In this document: positions 25,527 to 34,051 of the stretch, piece by piece | Numbering within the stretch: position 1 is the stretch's first letter | Layout: each line of letters opens with the position of its first letter | Assembly (NCBI GenBank): GCA_002337455.1 | Contig: DDGC01000007.1 | Coordinates: 41,573-105,572, forward strand | Direction of reading: 5' to 3' | From: Rhizobiales bacterium UBA1912 | GTDB lineage: Bacteria > Pseudomonadota > Alphaproteobacteria > Rhizobiales > Devosiaceae | DNA: 64,000 nt | Notes under the pieces: model-generated | Database searches by the model: none | The model's input: only the letters and a program-made list of their open reading frames with translations | Told to the model about the DNA's origin: nothing | Made by a program: the position numbers and the translations under genes

Positions 25527-26240
25527 ATGTCTCCGCTTGCCCATCCCTTCGACGCCGTCATTTTCGATATGGACGGAACGCTGCTCGATACCGAAGCTGT
25601 GTTCAAGGCCATCGTCTATGAGGTGTGCACGGAAATGGGCTTTGCCATGACCGATGGCGTGCATGGCAGGATGGTGGGCTCCTCCCATGAAGCGACGGCT
25701 CAGCTTCTGATCGAAAGCTTCGGCAGCCATTTCCCCTATACGCTGTTCGACGAAAAGTGCCGCACGATCATGAAATCGCGCCTGTCGGAGGTTCCGGTGA
25801 AGGCCGGGGCACGCGAACTGGTGACGGCGCTCAGGGAGCTCGGCGTGCCGCTGGCGGTCGCCACCTCCTCGCGGGCCAATCACGCGATGGGGCATCTGGA
25901 GGCGGCAGGCGTTATCGGGCTTTTCGATACCATCGTCACCCGCGACGACGTGATCAACCCAAAGCCTCATCCCGAGCCGTACCTGACGGCAGCGCGGCGG
26001 CTCAAGGTCGATCCGGTCCACTGCGTGGCGTTCGAGGATTCGATTTCAGGCGTGCGCGCGGCCCATGCGGCGGGCATGCGAACGGTTATGGTGCCCGATC
26101 TGGTCCAGCCGTCCGACGAGATTGCGGCGCTGTGCGTGGCGGTGCTCGAAAGCATGGCGCATGCCCATGAGCATCTGGTAACCGCGCCGCGTTCTGCAAA
26201 TGGGTTGCAAGAGCATTTGCAAGTAAAATCAAGAGGATAG
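25527..26240 (+). CDS. HAD-superfamily phosphatase, beta-phosphoglucomutase-like
   Basis: 237 residues. HAD motif I DAVIFDMDGTLLDTE has the nucleophile and acid Asp at about residues 12 and 14. Motif II is VATSSR, motif III the Lys in NPKPHPEPYL, and motif IV AFEDSISGVRAAHAAGM. The helical C1 cap between motifs I and II identifies the phosphoglycolate phosphatase/beta-phosphoglucomutase subfamily. The substrate is a small phosphorylated metabolite and cannot be named from sequence. ATG 25527 lies just outside the upstream RIME-like repeat, so the repeat forms the gene's immediate 5' flank; a longer frame would translate the repeat. Confidence 0.88.
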   Translation: MSPLAHPFDAVIFDMDGTLLDTEAVFKAIVYEVCTEMGFAMTDGVHGRMVGSSHEATAQLLIESFGSHFPYTLFDEKCRTIMKSRLSEVPVKAGARELVTALRELGVPLAVATSSRANHAMGHLEAAGVIGLFDTIVTRDDVINPKPHPEPYLTAARRLKVDPVHCVAFEDSISGVRAAHAAGMRTVMVPDLVQPSDEIAALCVAVLESMAHAHEHLVTAPRSANGLQEHLQVKSRG

Positions 26241-26303
26241 ACAGCGGCGCCCGCTTGGGTTAGGGGCATAGCCAATCGCGCAGCCCCATTGGTGCACCCA
26301 GCA

Positions 26304-27191
26304 ATGTCCCAGGTTCTCAAACTCGCTATTGGCAGTATCGTCGTCGCGCTGGGCGTGCTGGCGTTGAAACTGTGGGCGGCCCAGATCACCGGGTCGGTGG
26401 CGCTGCTTTCCGATGCGCTGGAATCGATCGTCAATCTGGCGACCGCAGTTGCGGCGCTGATCGCCGTGCAACTGGCGGCCCGACCGGCCGACAGCAAGAT
26501 GCCGTTCGGCTATTACAAGGCCGAGTATTTTTCGGCGGTGCTGGAGGGCGTGTTTATCGTCGTTGCGGCGCTGCTGATCTTTTATCAGGCCTGGCAGGGC
26601 TTTCTGGCGCCCAATCCGCTGGACGCGCCGTTCGAGGGCATTGCCATTTCCATGGTGGCAACGGCCATCAACTGGGGCTGGAGCGCGGTGCTGGTGCGCC
26701 GGGGGCGCAAATTGCAATCGCCGGCACTGGAAGCCGACGGGCATCATTTGTGGACCGACGTCATCTCCTCGCTGGGGGTTGCCGTGGGGCTTGTGCTTGT
26801 CGTCCTCACCGGCCAGCCGCTGCTCGATGCGGCGCTGGCGGCCCTTGTCGGGCTCAACATCCTGTGGTCGGGCTCAAAGCTCTTGGCAAGCAGCGTGGGC
26901 GGGCTGATGGACGTTTCGGCAGCGCCCGAGCGGCTCGACGCCATTCGCCAGACCATCGCCGACAATGCCGCGGGGGCCATCGAAGCCCATGACGTGCGGG
27001 CGCGCGAAGCGGGCAAGGCAGTGTTCATCGACTTCCACCTCGTGGTGCCCGCAGCGATGAGCGTGAAAGACGCCCACGACATCTGCGACAGAATCGAAGC
27101 GGCGCTGACGGACACCGATTCCGGAGCGATCATCACGATCCATGTGGAGCCTGAGCACAAGGCGAAACATTCGGGGATCGTTGTTCTCTGA
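26304..27191 (+). CDS. Cation diffusion facilitator (CDF) family transporter
   Basis: 295 residues with six membrane helices (MSQVLKLAIGSIVVALGVLA start) and a cytoplasmic ferredoxin-like C-terminal domain from about residue 210. TM2 carries LLSDALESIVN, so the first Asp of the usual DxxxD site is kept but the second position is Ser, with Asn further on. TM5 has HHLWTD, giving an intact HxxxD. The C-terminal domain ends GAIITIHVEPEHKAKHSG. Divalent metal export by proton exchange is the family role; the altered TM2 site means Zn cannot be assumed. ATG 26304 is favoured over an in-frame start at 26289. Confidence 0.88.
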   Translation: MSQVLKLAIGSIVVALGVLALKLWAAQITGSVALLSDALESIVNLATAVAALIAVQLAARPADSKMPFGYYKAEYFSAVLEGVFIVVAALLIFYQAWQGFLAPNPLDAPFEGIAISMVATAINWGWSAVLVRRGRKLQSPALEADGHHLWTDVISSLGVAVGLVLVVLTGQPLLDAALAALVGLNILWSGSKLLASSVGGLMDVSAAPERLDAIRQTIADNAAGAIEAHDVRAREAGKAVFIDFHLVVPAAMSVKDAHDICDRIEAALTDTDSGAIITIHVEPEHKAKHSGIVVL

Positions 27192-27307
27192 TATCGCAGC
27201 AGCCAGCGTCCCCCGCAAATTTGCATAAAATCCAAGGCGTTTGGAGCACGCCCCATTCAGACCCGTCCTCTAGGGCTCTTTGCAACATGGCACAAACCGG
27301 TTACACG

Positions 27308-27339
27308 TTAACCATTGATTAAGCTTAACATAGCGTTAA
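27308..27339 (+). promoter_or_regulatory. Two tandem CtrA-like boxes upstream of the wall hydrolase
   Basis: TTAA-N7-TTAA occurs twice: 27308-27311/27319-27322 (beginning TTAACCAT) and 27325-27328/27336-27339. A further TTAA follows at 27344. The CtrA consensus in alphaproteobacteria is TTAA-N7-TTAA(C). The boxes lie 76-107 bases upstream of the hydrolase start, so cell-cycle control by CtrA is likely, though inferred. Confidence 0.65.
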
Positions 27340-27414
27340 TGGCTTAATCTGGTATGGGTCAGGGCAACGAGATAACGGCGCCACTGTGAGGCGCCGAACC
27401 GGACAAGGGGACGC

Positions 27415-28002
27415 ATGGCTGGAGTTTTGGCGCGGGGCACGCACGCCATCCTGAAGCTGGTGACGGGGGCCGTTCTCGGCCTCGTGAGCCTGATTCCGGC
27501 ATACGCCGAAGAGGCGGTCCTCACAGCCGATCTGCTCAGCAACTACGTTTCCCAGGGCTATGTGAGCACCGAAGAGCGCAAGGCGTTCGCGTCTTCGGAA
27601 ATCGAATGCCTTGCCCAGGCGATCTACCATGAATCGCGTGGAGAGCCCGACCGCGGACAATGGGCCGTGGCTTCGGTGATCCTCAACCGGGTCGACAGCC
27701 GCACCTATCCCGATACCGTTTGCGGCGTGGTGTTCCAGAACGCGCATATGGTCAATCGCTGCCAGTTTTCCTTCGCCTGCGACGGACGTCCCGACGATGG
27801 CGGGCATGGCAATATCATCGACCGGGAAAGCTGGGTTCAGTCCAACATCATGGCGCTGATCGCCTATCGCAAATCGCTCGAAGGCGCACGGCCCGAGGAC
27901 GGGCTGACCACAGCGATGCATTTCCATACGACGACGGTTTCGCCCTCCTGGGCATCGGCCTATACCCAGGTCGCCGCGATCGGGAACCACATTTTCTATT
28001 GA
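27415..28002 (+). CDS. SleB-type cell wall hydrolase, exported
   Basis: 195 residues with a signal peptide (VTGAVLGLVSLIPAYA-E). The hydrolase_2/SleB catalytic domain spans about residues 62-195. The catalytic Glu is in ECLAQAIYHESRGEP, followed by WAVASVILNRVDS, CGVVFQN, CQFSFACDG and MHFHTTTVSPSWA. It cleaves peptidoglycan glycan strands (lytic transglycosylase or amidase-type activity; the family is mixed) in the periplasm. Cell-cycle timing is suggested by two CtrA-like boxes upstream. ATG 27415 gives a complete signal peptide with a positively charged start. Confidence 0.9.
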   Translation: MAGVLARGTHAILKLVTGAVLGLVSLIPAYAEEAVLTADLLSNYVSQGYVSTEERKAFASSEIECLAQAIYHESRGEPDRGQWAVASVILNRVDSRTYPDTVCGVVFQNAHMVNRCQFSFACDGRPDDGGHGNIIDRESWVQSNIMALIAYRKSLEGARPEDGLTTAMHFHTTTVSPSWASAYTQVAAIGNHIFY

Positions 28003-28034
28003 TCTGGCGGCTCTGACGCTTGCCTCCCGTCGCG

Positions 28035-28060
28035 GTCATCCCCGGCCAAGACCCGGGATC
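28035..28060. repeat. GATCCCGGGTC...GGGATGAC intergenic palindrome, inverted copy
   Basis: GTCATCCCCGGCCAAGACCC then GGGATC: an imperfect palindrome followed by GGCAGCGCTGGCGGCC. The same pair of modules occurs in opposite orientation at 55331-55378, and the palindrome alone at 11148-11174 and 11345-11369. This marks a dispersed repeat family. Confidence 0.65.
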
Positions 28061-28153
28061 GGCAGCGCTGGCGGCCCTATCCCAAGCACCGAGTGTACTG
28101 GACCCCGGCTCAAGGCCGGCTGACAGGGCGATGGGTTTGCCGGCGACCTCCTC

Positions 28154-28188
28154 AAAAGAAAACCCGCACCGGACGGATCCGGCGCGGG
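28154..28188 (-). terminator. Rho-independent terminator of pckA
   Basis: On the minus strand CCCGCGCCGGA, loop TCCG, TCCGGTGCGGG (one G-U pair), then TTTTCTTTT. It begins about 35 bases after the pckA stop. The 11-bp GC-rich stem and T-rich tail are textbook. Confidence 0.9.
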
Positions 28189-28222
28189 CTCTCCTCACTG
28201 TGAGTTTCTTTGTGCCCGGTGC

Positions 28223-29830
28223 TTATTCAGCAGCCACCGCGAGGCGGGGGCCGGCTTCGGCGATCTGGGCGTCGGCAGCAGCGAACTTTTCGAAATTGGC
28301 TTCGAAGAGGCTGACCAGCCTGGCCGACTGGCGGTCATAGGCTGCCTTGTCTTCCCAGGTCTCGCGCGGGGTGAGGAGTTTGGAATCCACACCTTCGACG
28401 GCGAGCGGAACGGCAAAGCCGAAGACCGGATCGATGCGGGCCGGCACGTTGATCAGCTCGCCCGACAGGGCCGCATTGAGCAGGCGGCGGGTGTCCTTGA
28501 TCGAAATGCGCTTGCCAACACCATAGGCGCCGCCGGTCCAGCCGGTGTTGATGAGCCAGCATTCGGCAAGGCTCTCACGGATGCGCTTCTTGAGCATGCG
28601 GCCATAGACCGTGGGGTGCAGGCTCATGAACGGGGCGCCGAAACAGGCCGAGAAGGTGGCCTCGGGTTCGGTGACGCCGCGCTCGGTGCCCGCGACCTTG
28701 GCGGTGTAGCCCGACAGGAAGTGGTAGATGGCCTGTTCGGGCGACAGCCGGGCGATCGGGGGCAGGACGCCGAACGCATCGGCGGTCAAAAGCACGATAT
28801 TGGTGGGTGTGGGCCCGGTGCCGGTGCGCGAGACATTGTCGAGCACATAGAGCGGGTAGGCAGCGCGGGTGTTTTCGGTTTTCGAACCGTCGTTGAAATC
28901 GGGTTCGCGCGAATGCTCGTCAAGCACCACGTTTTCGAGCACGGTGCCGAAGCGCTTTGTGGCGCCGAAGATTTCCGGCTCGGCCTTGGCCGAGAGGTTG
29001 ATTGTCTTGGCGTAGCAGCCGCCTTCGAGGTTGAAAACGCCATCATCGGACCAGCCGTGCTCGTCATCGCCGATCAGGATGCGCTCGGAATCTGTCGAAA
29101 GGGTGGTCTTGCCGGTGCCCGACAGCCCGAAGAACAGGGCCGTATCGCCATCCTTGCCGGTGTTGGCCGAGCAGTGCATGGGCAGGACGCCATCGGACGG
29201 GGCGTGGAAATTGAACAGCGAGAAGACCGACTTCTTGATTTCGCCGGCATAGGCCGTGCCGCCGATCAGAACGATGTTGCGGCTCAAATCGAGCGCGATC
29301 ACCGTTTCGCTGCGCGTGCCGTGACGGGCCGGATCGGCCTTGAAGGCTGGATTGTGAAGGATGGTGACGTGCGGAGCAAAGCCGGTCAGGCCGGCACGGG
29401 CCGGGCGGATCAGCAGGTTGCGAATGAACAGAGCGTGCCAGGCCGACGGGGTGAGCACTTCGACATTGAGCTGGTGCTTGAGATCGGCGCCGGCGAAAAG
29501 CTGCTGATCGAACAGGTCCGCGCCCTCAAGCGAGGCCTTGAAATCGGCGAGCAGGGCATCGAACCGGGCCGGTTCGAGCGCCTTTGTGTTGTCCCACCAT
29601 ACCAGATTTTCGGTCAAATCGTCGCGCACTATGAATTTGTCGGACGGCGAACGGCCGGTGAACTTGCCCGTGTCGGCAACGAAAGCGCCATCGGCGCTGA
29701 GCAGACCCTGCTTGTGCGCTATGGCGGTTTCAACAAGGATTGGTGCTGTATCGTTGAACCGGACCGAAGCGGCATTGGCTGCAACGGATCTGGCAAGGCT
29801 CTGGCACGTTGTGGCGGTCATCTCTGGCAC
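28223..29830 (-). CDS. pckA: Phosphoenolpyruvate carboxykinase (ATP)
   Basis: 535 residues; converts oxaloacetate plus ATP to PEP, CO2 and ADP, the entry step of gluconeogenesis. Signatures include the P-loop GLSGTGKTTLSTD (about residues 235-247), the kinase-2 motif LIGDDEHGWSDDGVFNLEGG binding metal, the substrate Arg in FTGRSPSDKF, and the adenine region NTGWTGGAYGVGKRISIKDT. The position next to chvI/chvG is conserved in rhizobia, where ChvI influences pckA expression. The start ATG 29830 follows an AT-rich leader. A strong terminator ends the transcript. Confidence 0.97.
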   Translation of the reverse strand: MPEMTATTCQSLARSVAANAASVRFNDTAPILVETAIAHKQGLLSADGAFVADTGKFTGRSPSDKFIVRDDLTENLVWWDNTKALEPARFDALLADFKASLEGADLFDQQLFAGADLKHQLNVEVLTPSAWHALFIRNLLIRPARAGLTGFAPHVTILHNPAFKADPARHGTRSETVIALDLSRNIVLIGGTAYAGEIKKSVFSLFNFHAPSDGVLPMHCSANTGKDGDTALFFGLSGTGKTTLSTDSERILIGDDEHGWSDDGVFNLEGGCYAKTINLSAKAEPEIFGATKRFGTVLENVVLDEHSREPDFNDGSKTENTRAAYPLYVLDNVSRTGTGPTPTNIVLLTADAFGVLPPIARLSPEQAIYHFLSGYTAKVAGTERGVTEPEATFSACFGAPFMSLHPTVYGRMLKKRIRESLAECWLINTGWTGGAYGVGKRISIKDTRRLLNAALSGELINVPARIDPVFGFAVPLAVEGVDSKLLTPRETWEDKAAYDRQSARLVSLFEANFEKFAAADAQIAEAGPRLAVAAE

Positions 29831-30181
29831 TCATAAAAACGAGAAGATTATGAGCGTAACCTTAGAGCCCGGGCACGCCGCCGGACATCTGGCAATGGGT
29901 CGTAAGACGTTCGTCTAGAGCCCGATTGAATCGGTCCGGCGCCCCAATTGTTCGATTTGCCGCGCATGCGAACCGGCAGAATGGTACCTTGTCATCCGGA
30001 CATGCTTTGGCCCGACATGCAGTAAGGGCGGAACCGGCGACCCCGCCAAGCGTTGGTCTTGCCATAATTTACGCGTATTGTGCACGGCAAAAGTCGGCAC
30101 AAGTGTTTCATTGAAGCGACGTTGAAAAGCCTCCCGTGCACTCTTACCTGCCGGGAGCACGCAACAGATAAAGGGAAATCG
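29831..30181. other. Divergent pckA/chvI intergenic region
   Basis: 351 bases with no gene I can support; short open frames on both strands lack recognisable products. The region must hold promoters for pckA (leftward) and chvI (rightward). One short palindrome is visible, CCGATT-G-AATCGG (29922-29934), preceded by GTCTAGAG, which may be a remnant of the RIME-like repeat. Otherwise I see nothing defined. Confidence 0.4.
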
Positions 30182-30898
30182 ATGCCCAAAATCGCTCTTG
30201 TCGATGACGACCGCAATATTTTGACGTCGGTCTCGATGACGCTGGAGGCAGAAGGCTATCAGGTCGCCACCTATACCGACGGTGCGTCAGGACTTGACGG
30301 TCTGACATCGGAACGTCCCGACCTCGCCATTCTCGACATCAAGATGCCGCGCATGGACGGCATGGAACTGCTGCGCCGCCTGCGGCAGAAATCTGACGTC
30401 CCGGTGATCTTTCTCACCTCCAAGGACGAAGAGATCGATGAGTTGTTCGGGCTCAAGATGGGCGCCGACGACTTCATCACCAAGCCCTTTTCCCAGCGCC
30501 TGCTGGTCGAGCGCGTCAAGGCCGTGCTGCGCCGCGCCGCCGCCCCCAAGGAGGCCGGAGCCACTGTGGTCAATGGCGAGGAGGGTGCGCCCAAGACTTC
30601 GCTCGAACGCGGCTCGCTGGTCATGGACCAGGAGCGGCATACCTGCACCTGGAAAGGGCAGCGCGTCACCCTGACCGTCACGGAATTTCTGATCCTTCTG
30701 GCGCTGGCCCAGCGGCCCGGCGTGGTCAAGAGCCGCAACGCGCTGATGGACGCGGCCTATGACGACCAGGTCTATGTCGACGACCGGACCATCGACAGCC
30801 ACATCAAGCGGCTGCGCAAGAAGTTCAAGAGCACCGACGACAGTTTTGACATGATCGAAACGCTCTATGGGGTGGGCTACCGCTTCAAGGAGCAATAA
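30182..30898 (+). CDS. chvI: Two-component response regulator ChvI
   Basis: A 238-residue OmpR-type regulator. The receiver domain (residues 1-115) has DDD at 9-11, the phospho-acceptor in LAILDIKMPRMDGMELL (Asp about 52), and VIFLTSKDEEID with Lys in ADDFITKPF. The winged-helix DNA-binding domain (about 145-235) has LTVTEFLILLALAQRPGVVK and DRTIDSHIKRLRKKFK. ChvI is the acid/envelope-stress regulator essential in many rhizobia and Brucella (BvrR). ATG 30182 follows AAAGGGAA. It is in line with chvG, which starts 36 bases after the stop, so the two form one transcript. Confidence 0.95.
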   Translation: MPKIALVDDDRNILTSVSMTLEAEGYQVATYTDGASGLDGLTSERPDLAILDIKMPRMDGMELLRRLRQKSDVPVIFLTSKDEEIDELFGLKMGADDFITKPFSQRLLVERVKAVLRRAAAPKEAGATVVNGEEGAPKTSLERGSLVMDQERHTCTWKGQRVTLTVTEFLILLALAQRPGVVKSRNALMDAAYDDQVYVDDRTIDSHIKRLRKKFKSTDDSFDMIETLYGVGYRFKEQ

Positions 30899-30934
30899 GA
30901 CAATGCCTTCGGCATTTGTTTGAAGGCGCTCCAC

Positions 30935-32722
30935 GTGGACGCAGGCGAGACCATTTCAGGTTCAGCTCCCCCTTCGAAGGGAGAGGAAAAGGCCAAGGCC
31001 GCCCGGGAACGCCAGGCGGCCCGGCAGCCTTTCATGCGCCCGCTTTACGCGTTTTTCCGCGGCGTGGGGCATCTGATCAACTTCACGTTCTTTTCGTCCC
31101 TCACCCGGCGGATCGTGATCCTGAACCTCGTGGCGCTGGCCGTGCTGGTGGCGGGGATCATGTATCTCAACACCTTCCGGGCCGGGCTGATCGACGTGCG
31201 GGTTTCGGCGCTTCGGGTGCAGGGCGAAATCATTTCCGCAGCGGTCGCGGCCTCGGCCACGGCCAATTCGGATTCGATTACCGTCAATCCCGACCGGCTG
31301 CTCGAGCTCTATATGGGGGATTTCCCCTCATCCTATACGCTGTTCGATCCCAGCCTTGAATTTCCCATCAGCCCCGAGCGGGTTGCCCCGCTGCTGCGCA
31401 ACCTCGTGACCCCGACGCGGACGCGCGCCCGGATTTACGACCGGGACGGGCTGATGATCCTTGATTCCAACAACATCTATGCCAGCGGGGAACTCCTGCG
31501 CTCGACGGCAACCGAGGAGACCGCGCAGTCCCAACCATTCTTCTTTGCCGTCTGGAACTGGTTCGGACGGCTCTGGCGGGGTGGAGAATACCCGGTCTAT
31601 CAGGATTATCCGGCCCATGAGGGGCTGCGCTATCCAGAGGTTGCCTCGGCACTCAACGGCTCGCCCGCCGATATCGTGCGGGTGGACGCGCGCGGACAGC
31701 TGGTTGTGTCGGTCGCTGTGCCCGTGCAGCGCCAGCGCTCGGTGGTGGGGGCGCTGCTGCTTTCGACGAGCCCGGGGGAGATCGACGCAATCGTCGCCCA
31801 GGAGCGCTGGTCGATCCTGCGGCTGGCGCTGGTGGCGGCGCTGGTGACGGGCACGCTTTCGGCGCTGATGGCGGGAACGATCGCCGGGCCGATGCGCCGG
31901 CTTTCGGCGGCGGCCGATCGCGTGCAAAGCTCAATGAAAGCGCGGGCCGAAATTCCCGATTATACCGACAGGTCCGACGAGATCGGGCATCTGTCGGGAT
32001 CGCTGCGGGCCATGACCAACGCGCTCTACAACCGCATCGAAGCCATCGAGCGGTTCGCGGCCGATGTTGCCCATGAACTCAAAAACCCCCTGACATCGCT
32101 GCGCAGCGCCGTGGAAACCCTGCCGCTCGCCAAGACCGAGACCGACCGCAAGCGCCTCGTCGACATCATCCAGCACGATGTGCGCCGTCTCGACCGGCTG
32201 ATTTCGGACATTTCAAACGCCAGCCGCATCGATGCGGAGCTGGCGCGCGAAAATACCGAGACCGTCAATCTGGGCGAGCTGGCGGCGGCGATCGTTTCGA
32301 TCCAGGCCGACCTGGCGGCCAGTCGCGATGTGTCGGTCGAACTCAAGATCGAGGACGGCAAGTACGCGCCGCTGGTCAAGGGACACGATACGCGGCTGGC
32401 GCAGGTGTTTACCAACCTGATCGACAATGCCGTTTCCTTTTCGCCCGAGGGTGGCACCGTGACTGTACGGATCGCCGCCCATGGCGAGACCGTCATTACC
32501 CGGGTTGAAGATCAGGGGCCGGGGCTGGGCGACGCCGAAAAGGTGTTCCAGCGCTTCTATACCGACCGGCCCGAGGGCGAGAGCTTCGGCGACCATTCAG
32601 GGCTGGGTCTGTCGATCTCGCGCCAGATCGCCCAGGCGCATCAGGGTACGCTTGACGCGGGCAACCAAAGCAATGCAACTGGAGCGGTGTTCACCCTCAC
32701 CCTACCCAGAGCAAGAACTTGA
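30935..32722 (+). CDS. chvG: Sensor histidine kinase ChvG
   Basis: 595 residues from the GTG at 30935, which lies eight bases after GAAGG; an in-frame TTG at 30920 has no ribosome site. A charged cytoplasmic N-terminus (PPSKGEEKAKAARERQAARQ) precedes TM1 (about residues 50-72) and a large periplasmic sensor domain. TM2 (about 285-308) is followed by HAMP. The kinase has H-box FAADVAHELKNPLTSLRSAV, N-box QVFTNLIDNAVSFSPEGG, and G-boxes VEDQGPGL and HSGLGLSISRQIA. It phosphorylates ChvI in response to acidity or envelope stress, normally restrained by periplasmic ExoR, which is not in this window. The stop overlaps hprK. Confidence 0.94.
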   Translation: MDAGETISGSAPPSKGEEKAKAARERQAARQPFMRPLYAFFRGVGHLINFTFFSSLTRRIVILNLVALAVLVAGIMYLNTFRAGLIDVRVSALRVQGEIISAAVAASATANSDSITVNPDRLLELYMGDFPSSYTLFDPSLEFPISPERVAPLLRNLVTPTRTRARIYDRDGLMILDSNNIYASGELLRSTATEETAQSQPFFFAVWNWFGRLWRGGEYPVYQDYPAHEGLRYPEVASALNGSPADIVRVDARGQLVVSVAVPVQRQRSVVGALLLSTSPGEIDAIVAQERWSILRLALVAALVTGTLSALMAGTIAGPMRRLSAAADRVQSSMKARAEIPDYTDRSDEIGHLSGSLRAMTNALYNRIEAIERFAADVAHELKNPLTSLRSAVETLPLAKTETDRKRLVDIIQHDVRRLDRLISDISNASRIDAELARENTETVNLGELAAAIVSIQADLAASRDVSVELKIEDGKYAPLVKGHDTRLAQVFTNLIDNAVSFSPEGGTVTVRIAAHGETVITRVEDQGPGLGDAEKVFQRFYTDRPEGESFGDHSGLGLSISRQIAQAHQGTLDAGNQSNATGAVFTLTLPRART

Positions 32723-33186
32723 CGGCAGAAAAACACAACGCCCATGGCACCGGCATCCTGATCGGCCATCATGGCATCCTTCTCACCGGCGTTTCGGGCG
32801 CCGGAAAATCGCTTCTGGCGCTCGACCTGCTCGAACAGGCGCGGCTGCGGGGCGAGACGGCGCTGCTGATTTCCGACGACCGGGTGGTGCTGTCGAGCGA
32901 TGAGGACGGGCTCATCATGGAAGCGCCCGAGACCATCGAAGGGATGATCGAATTGCGCGGGCGAGGGATCATCACGCTGCCTTTTGCCAAGAAGGCCCAT
33001 GTCCATCTCGTCGTCGACCTTGTGGAAGAGGAAGAGCGCCTGCTCGAGGAATCGGCGCTGACCACAAAGATGGAAGGCATATGGGTGCCGCGCTGCCCGG
33101 TGCCGCGGCGCGGACGGATCGATGGGCTGCACCAGCGGTTTCTGGTTCATGCTGCGTTAAGGGCACTTGGCGCAAACCTGCAATAA
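32719..33186 (+). CDS. hprK: Short alphaproteobacterial HPr kinase/phosphorylase
   Basis: 155 residues: only the C-terminal catalytic half of Firmicute HprK. The P-loop is GVSGAGKSLLALDLLEQA (about residues 24-41) and the HprK signature EGMIELRGRGIITLPF is about residues 74-89. It phosphorylates a serine of HPr and links the nitrogen-type PTS to ChvG/ChvI signalling. The start is a TTG at 32719 overlapping the chvG stop (TTGA), a coupling layout that explains the weak initiation codon. EIIA and HPr genes follow, completing a chvI-chvG-hprK-manX-ptsH set known from other Hyphomicrobiales. Confidence 0.93.
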   Translation: MTAEKHNAHGTGILIGHHGILLTGVSGAGKSLLALDLLEQARLRGETALLISDDRVVLSSDEDGLIMEAPETIEGMIELRGRGIITLPFAKKAHVHLVVDLVEEEERLLEESALTTKMEGIWVPRCPVPRRGRIDGLHQRFLVHAALRALGANLQ

Positions 33187-33302
33187 ATCCGGCACGGCTC
33201 CACTCTCTTGGGAAAGCGGGCCGAAAAGACTTGAAACCCGCGCCGAGCCGATCAAGACTTCGCCCGGGTTGCGCGGGTAGAGCAAGAAGGTTGACAACAG
33301 CT

Positions 33303-33701
33303 ATGATGGGCTTGGTCCTCGTGACCCATGGCAGGCTTGCCGAAGAGTTCCGCGCAGCGCTCGAACACGTCGTTGGACCCCAGGATGGGATCGCCTCGGT
33401 GTCCATCGGTCCTGACGACGACATGGAAGGACGGCGGCAGGATATCATTGCCGCTGTGGAATCCGTCGACAGCGGCGACGGGGTGGTGATCTTGACCGAT
33501 ATGTTCGGGGGCACGCCATCCAACCTTGCCATTTCGGTAATGCAGGACCGCGATATCGAGGTGCTGGCGGGTTTGAACCTGCCCATGCTGGTCAAACTGG
33601 CCCGTATCCGACCGGAAATGGAGATGCGCGACGCGGTGCGCCTTGCAGCCGAGGCTGGGCGTAAATACATTAACGTCGCCAACGACGTTCTGGGAAAATG
33701 A
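33303..33701 (+). CDS. PTS mannose-type EIIA component
   Basis: 132 residues of the EIIA-Man fold. The phospho-accepting His is in MGLVLVTHGRLAEEF (His about residue 9-10), and GVVILTDMFGGTPSNLA is the second conserved block. No EIIB or EIIC partner is present, so it serves in regulation rather than sugar uptake, receiving phosphate from HPr. In related bacteria this protein (PtsM/EIIA-Man) controls other regulators by its phosphorylation state. ATG 33303 or 33306 can start it; AAGAAGG ends at 33290. Its stop overlaps the HPr start (ATGA). Confidence 0.93.
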   Translation: MMGLVLVTHGRLAEEFRAALEHVVGPQDGIASVSIGPDDDMEGRRQDIIAAVESVDSGDGVVILTDMFGGTPSNLAISVMQDRDIEVLAGLNLPMLVKLARIRPEMEMRDAVRLAAEAGRKYINVANDVLGK

Positions 33702-34015
33702 GCACAACAGTTACCGAGCCGGGCAAGGCCGTGTGCCAGCGGCTGACCATTTGCAACAAACGCGGCCTGCATGCGCGCGCTTCGGCGCGCTTTGTGCGCA
33801 CCGCGGACCATTTCGACGCGCAGGTCAGCGTGACGCGCGACGGGGTGACCGTGGGCGGCACCTCGATCATGGGGCTGATGATGCTTGCGGCGGGGCCCGG
33901 ATCGACAATTCTGGTGCAAGCCACCGGCAACCAGGCCCGCGAAGCCGTCGAGGCGCTCACCGAGCTGGTGAGCTGCGGGTTCGACGAGGATCAGGACGGC
34001 GAACCGGGCGCCTGA
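33698..34015 (+). CDS. ptsH: Phosphocarrier protein HPr
   Basis: 105 residues. The EI-phosphorylated histidine lies in CNKRGLHARASARFVRTA (His about residue 25). The serine site region is GTSIMGLMMLAAGPGSTI, with Ser at about position 56 as the HprK target. The domain is the usual 85-residue HPr with short extensions at both ends. It passes phosphate from EI to EIIA-Man encoded just upstream (four-base overlap). The EI-Ntr gene is not in this window. The role is metabolic and nitrogen-linked signalling rather than transport. Confidence 0.94.
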   Translation: MSTTVTEPGKAVCQRLTICNKRGLHARASARFVRTADHFDAQVSVTRDGVTVGGTSIMGLMMLAAGPGSTILVQATGNQAREAVEALTELVSCGFDEDQDGEPGA

Positions 34016-34051
34016 CGGCATTTTTACCGCCGGCGAAAGGAAGCCCCATCG

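Noticed and set aside
33270..33300. tRNA-like text (GCGCGGGTAGAGC) before the EIIA gene
   Set aside because: No complete cloverleaf, no T-arm consensus and no acceptor stem could be built around it.
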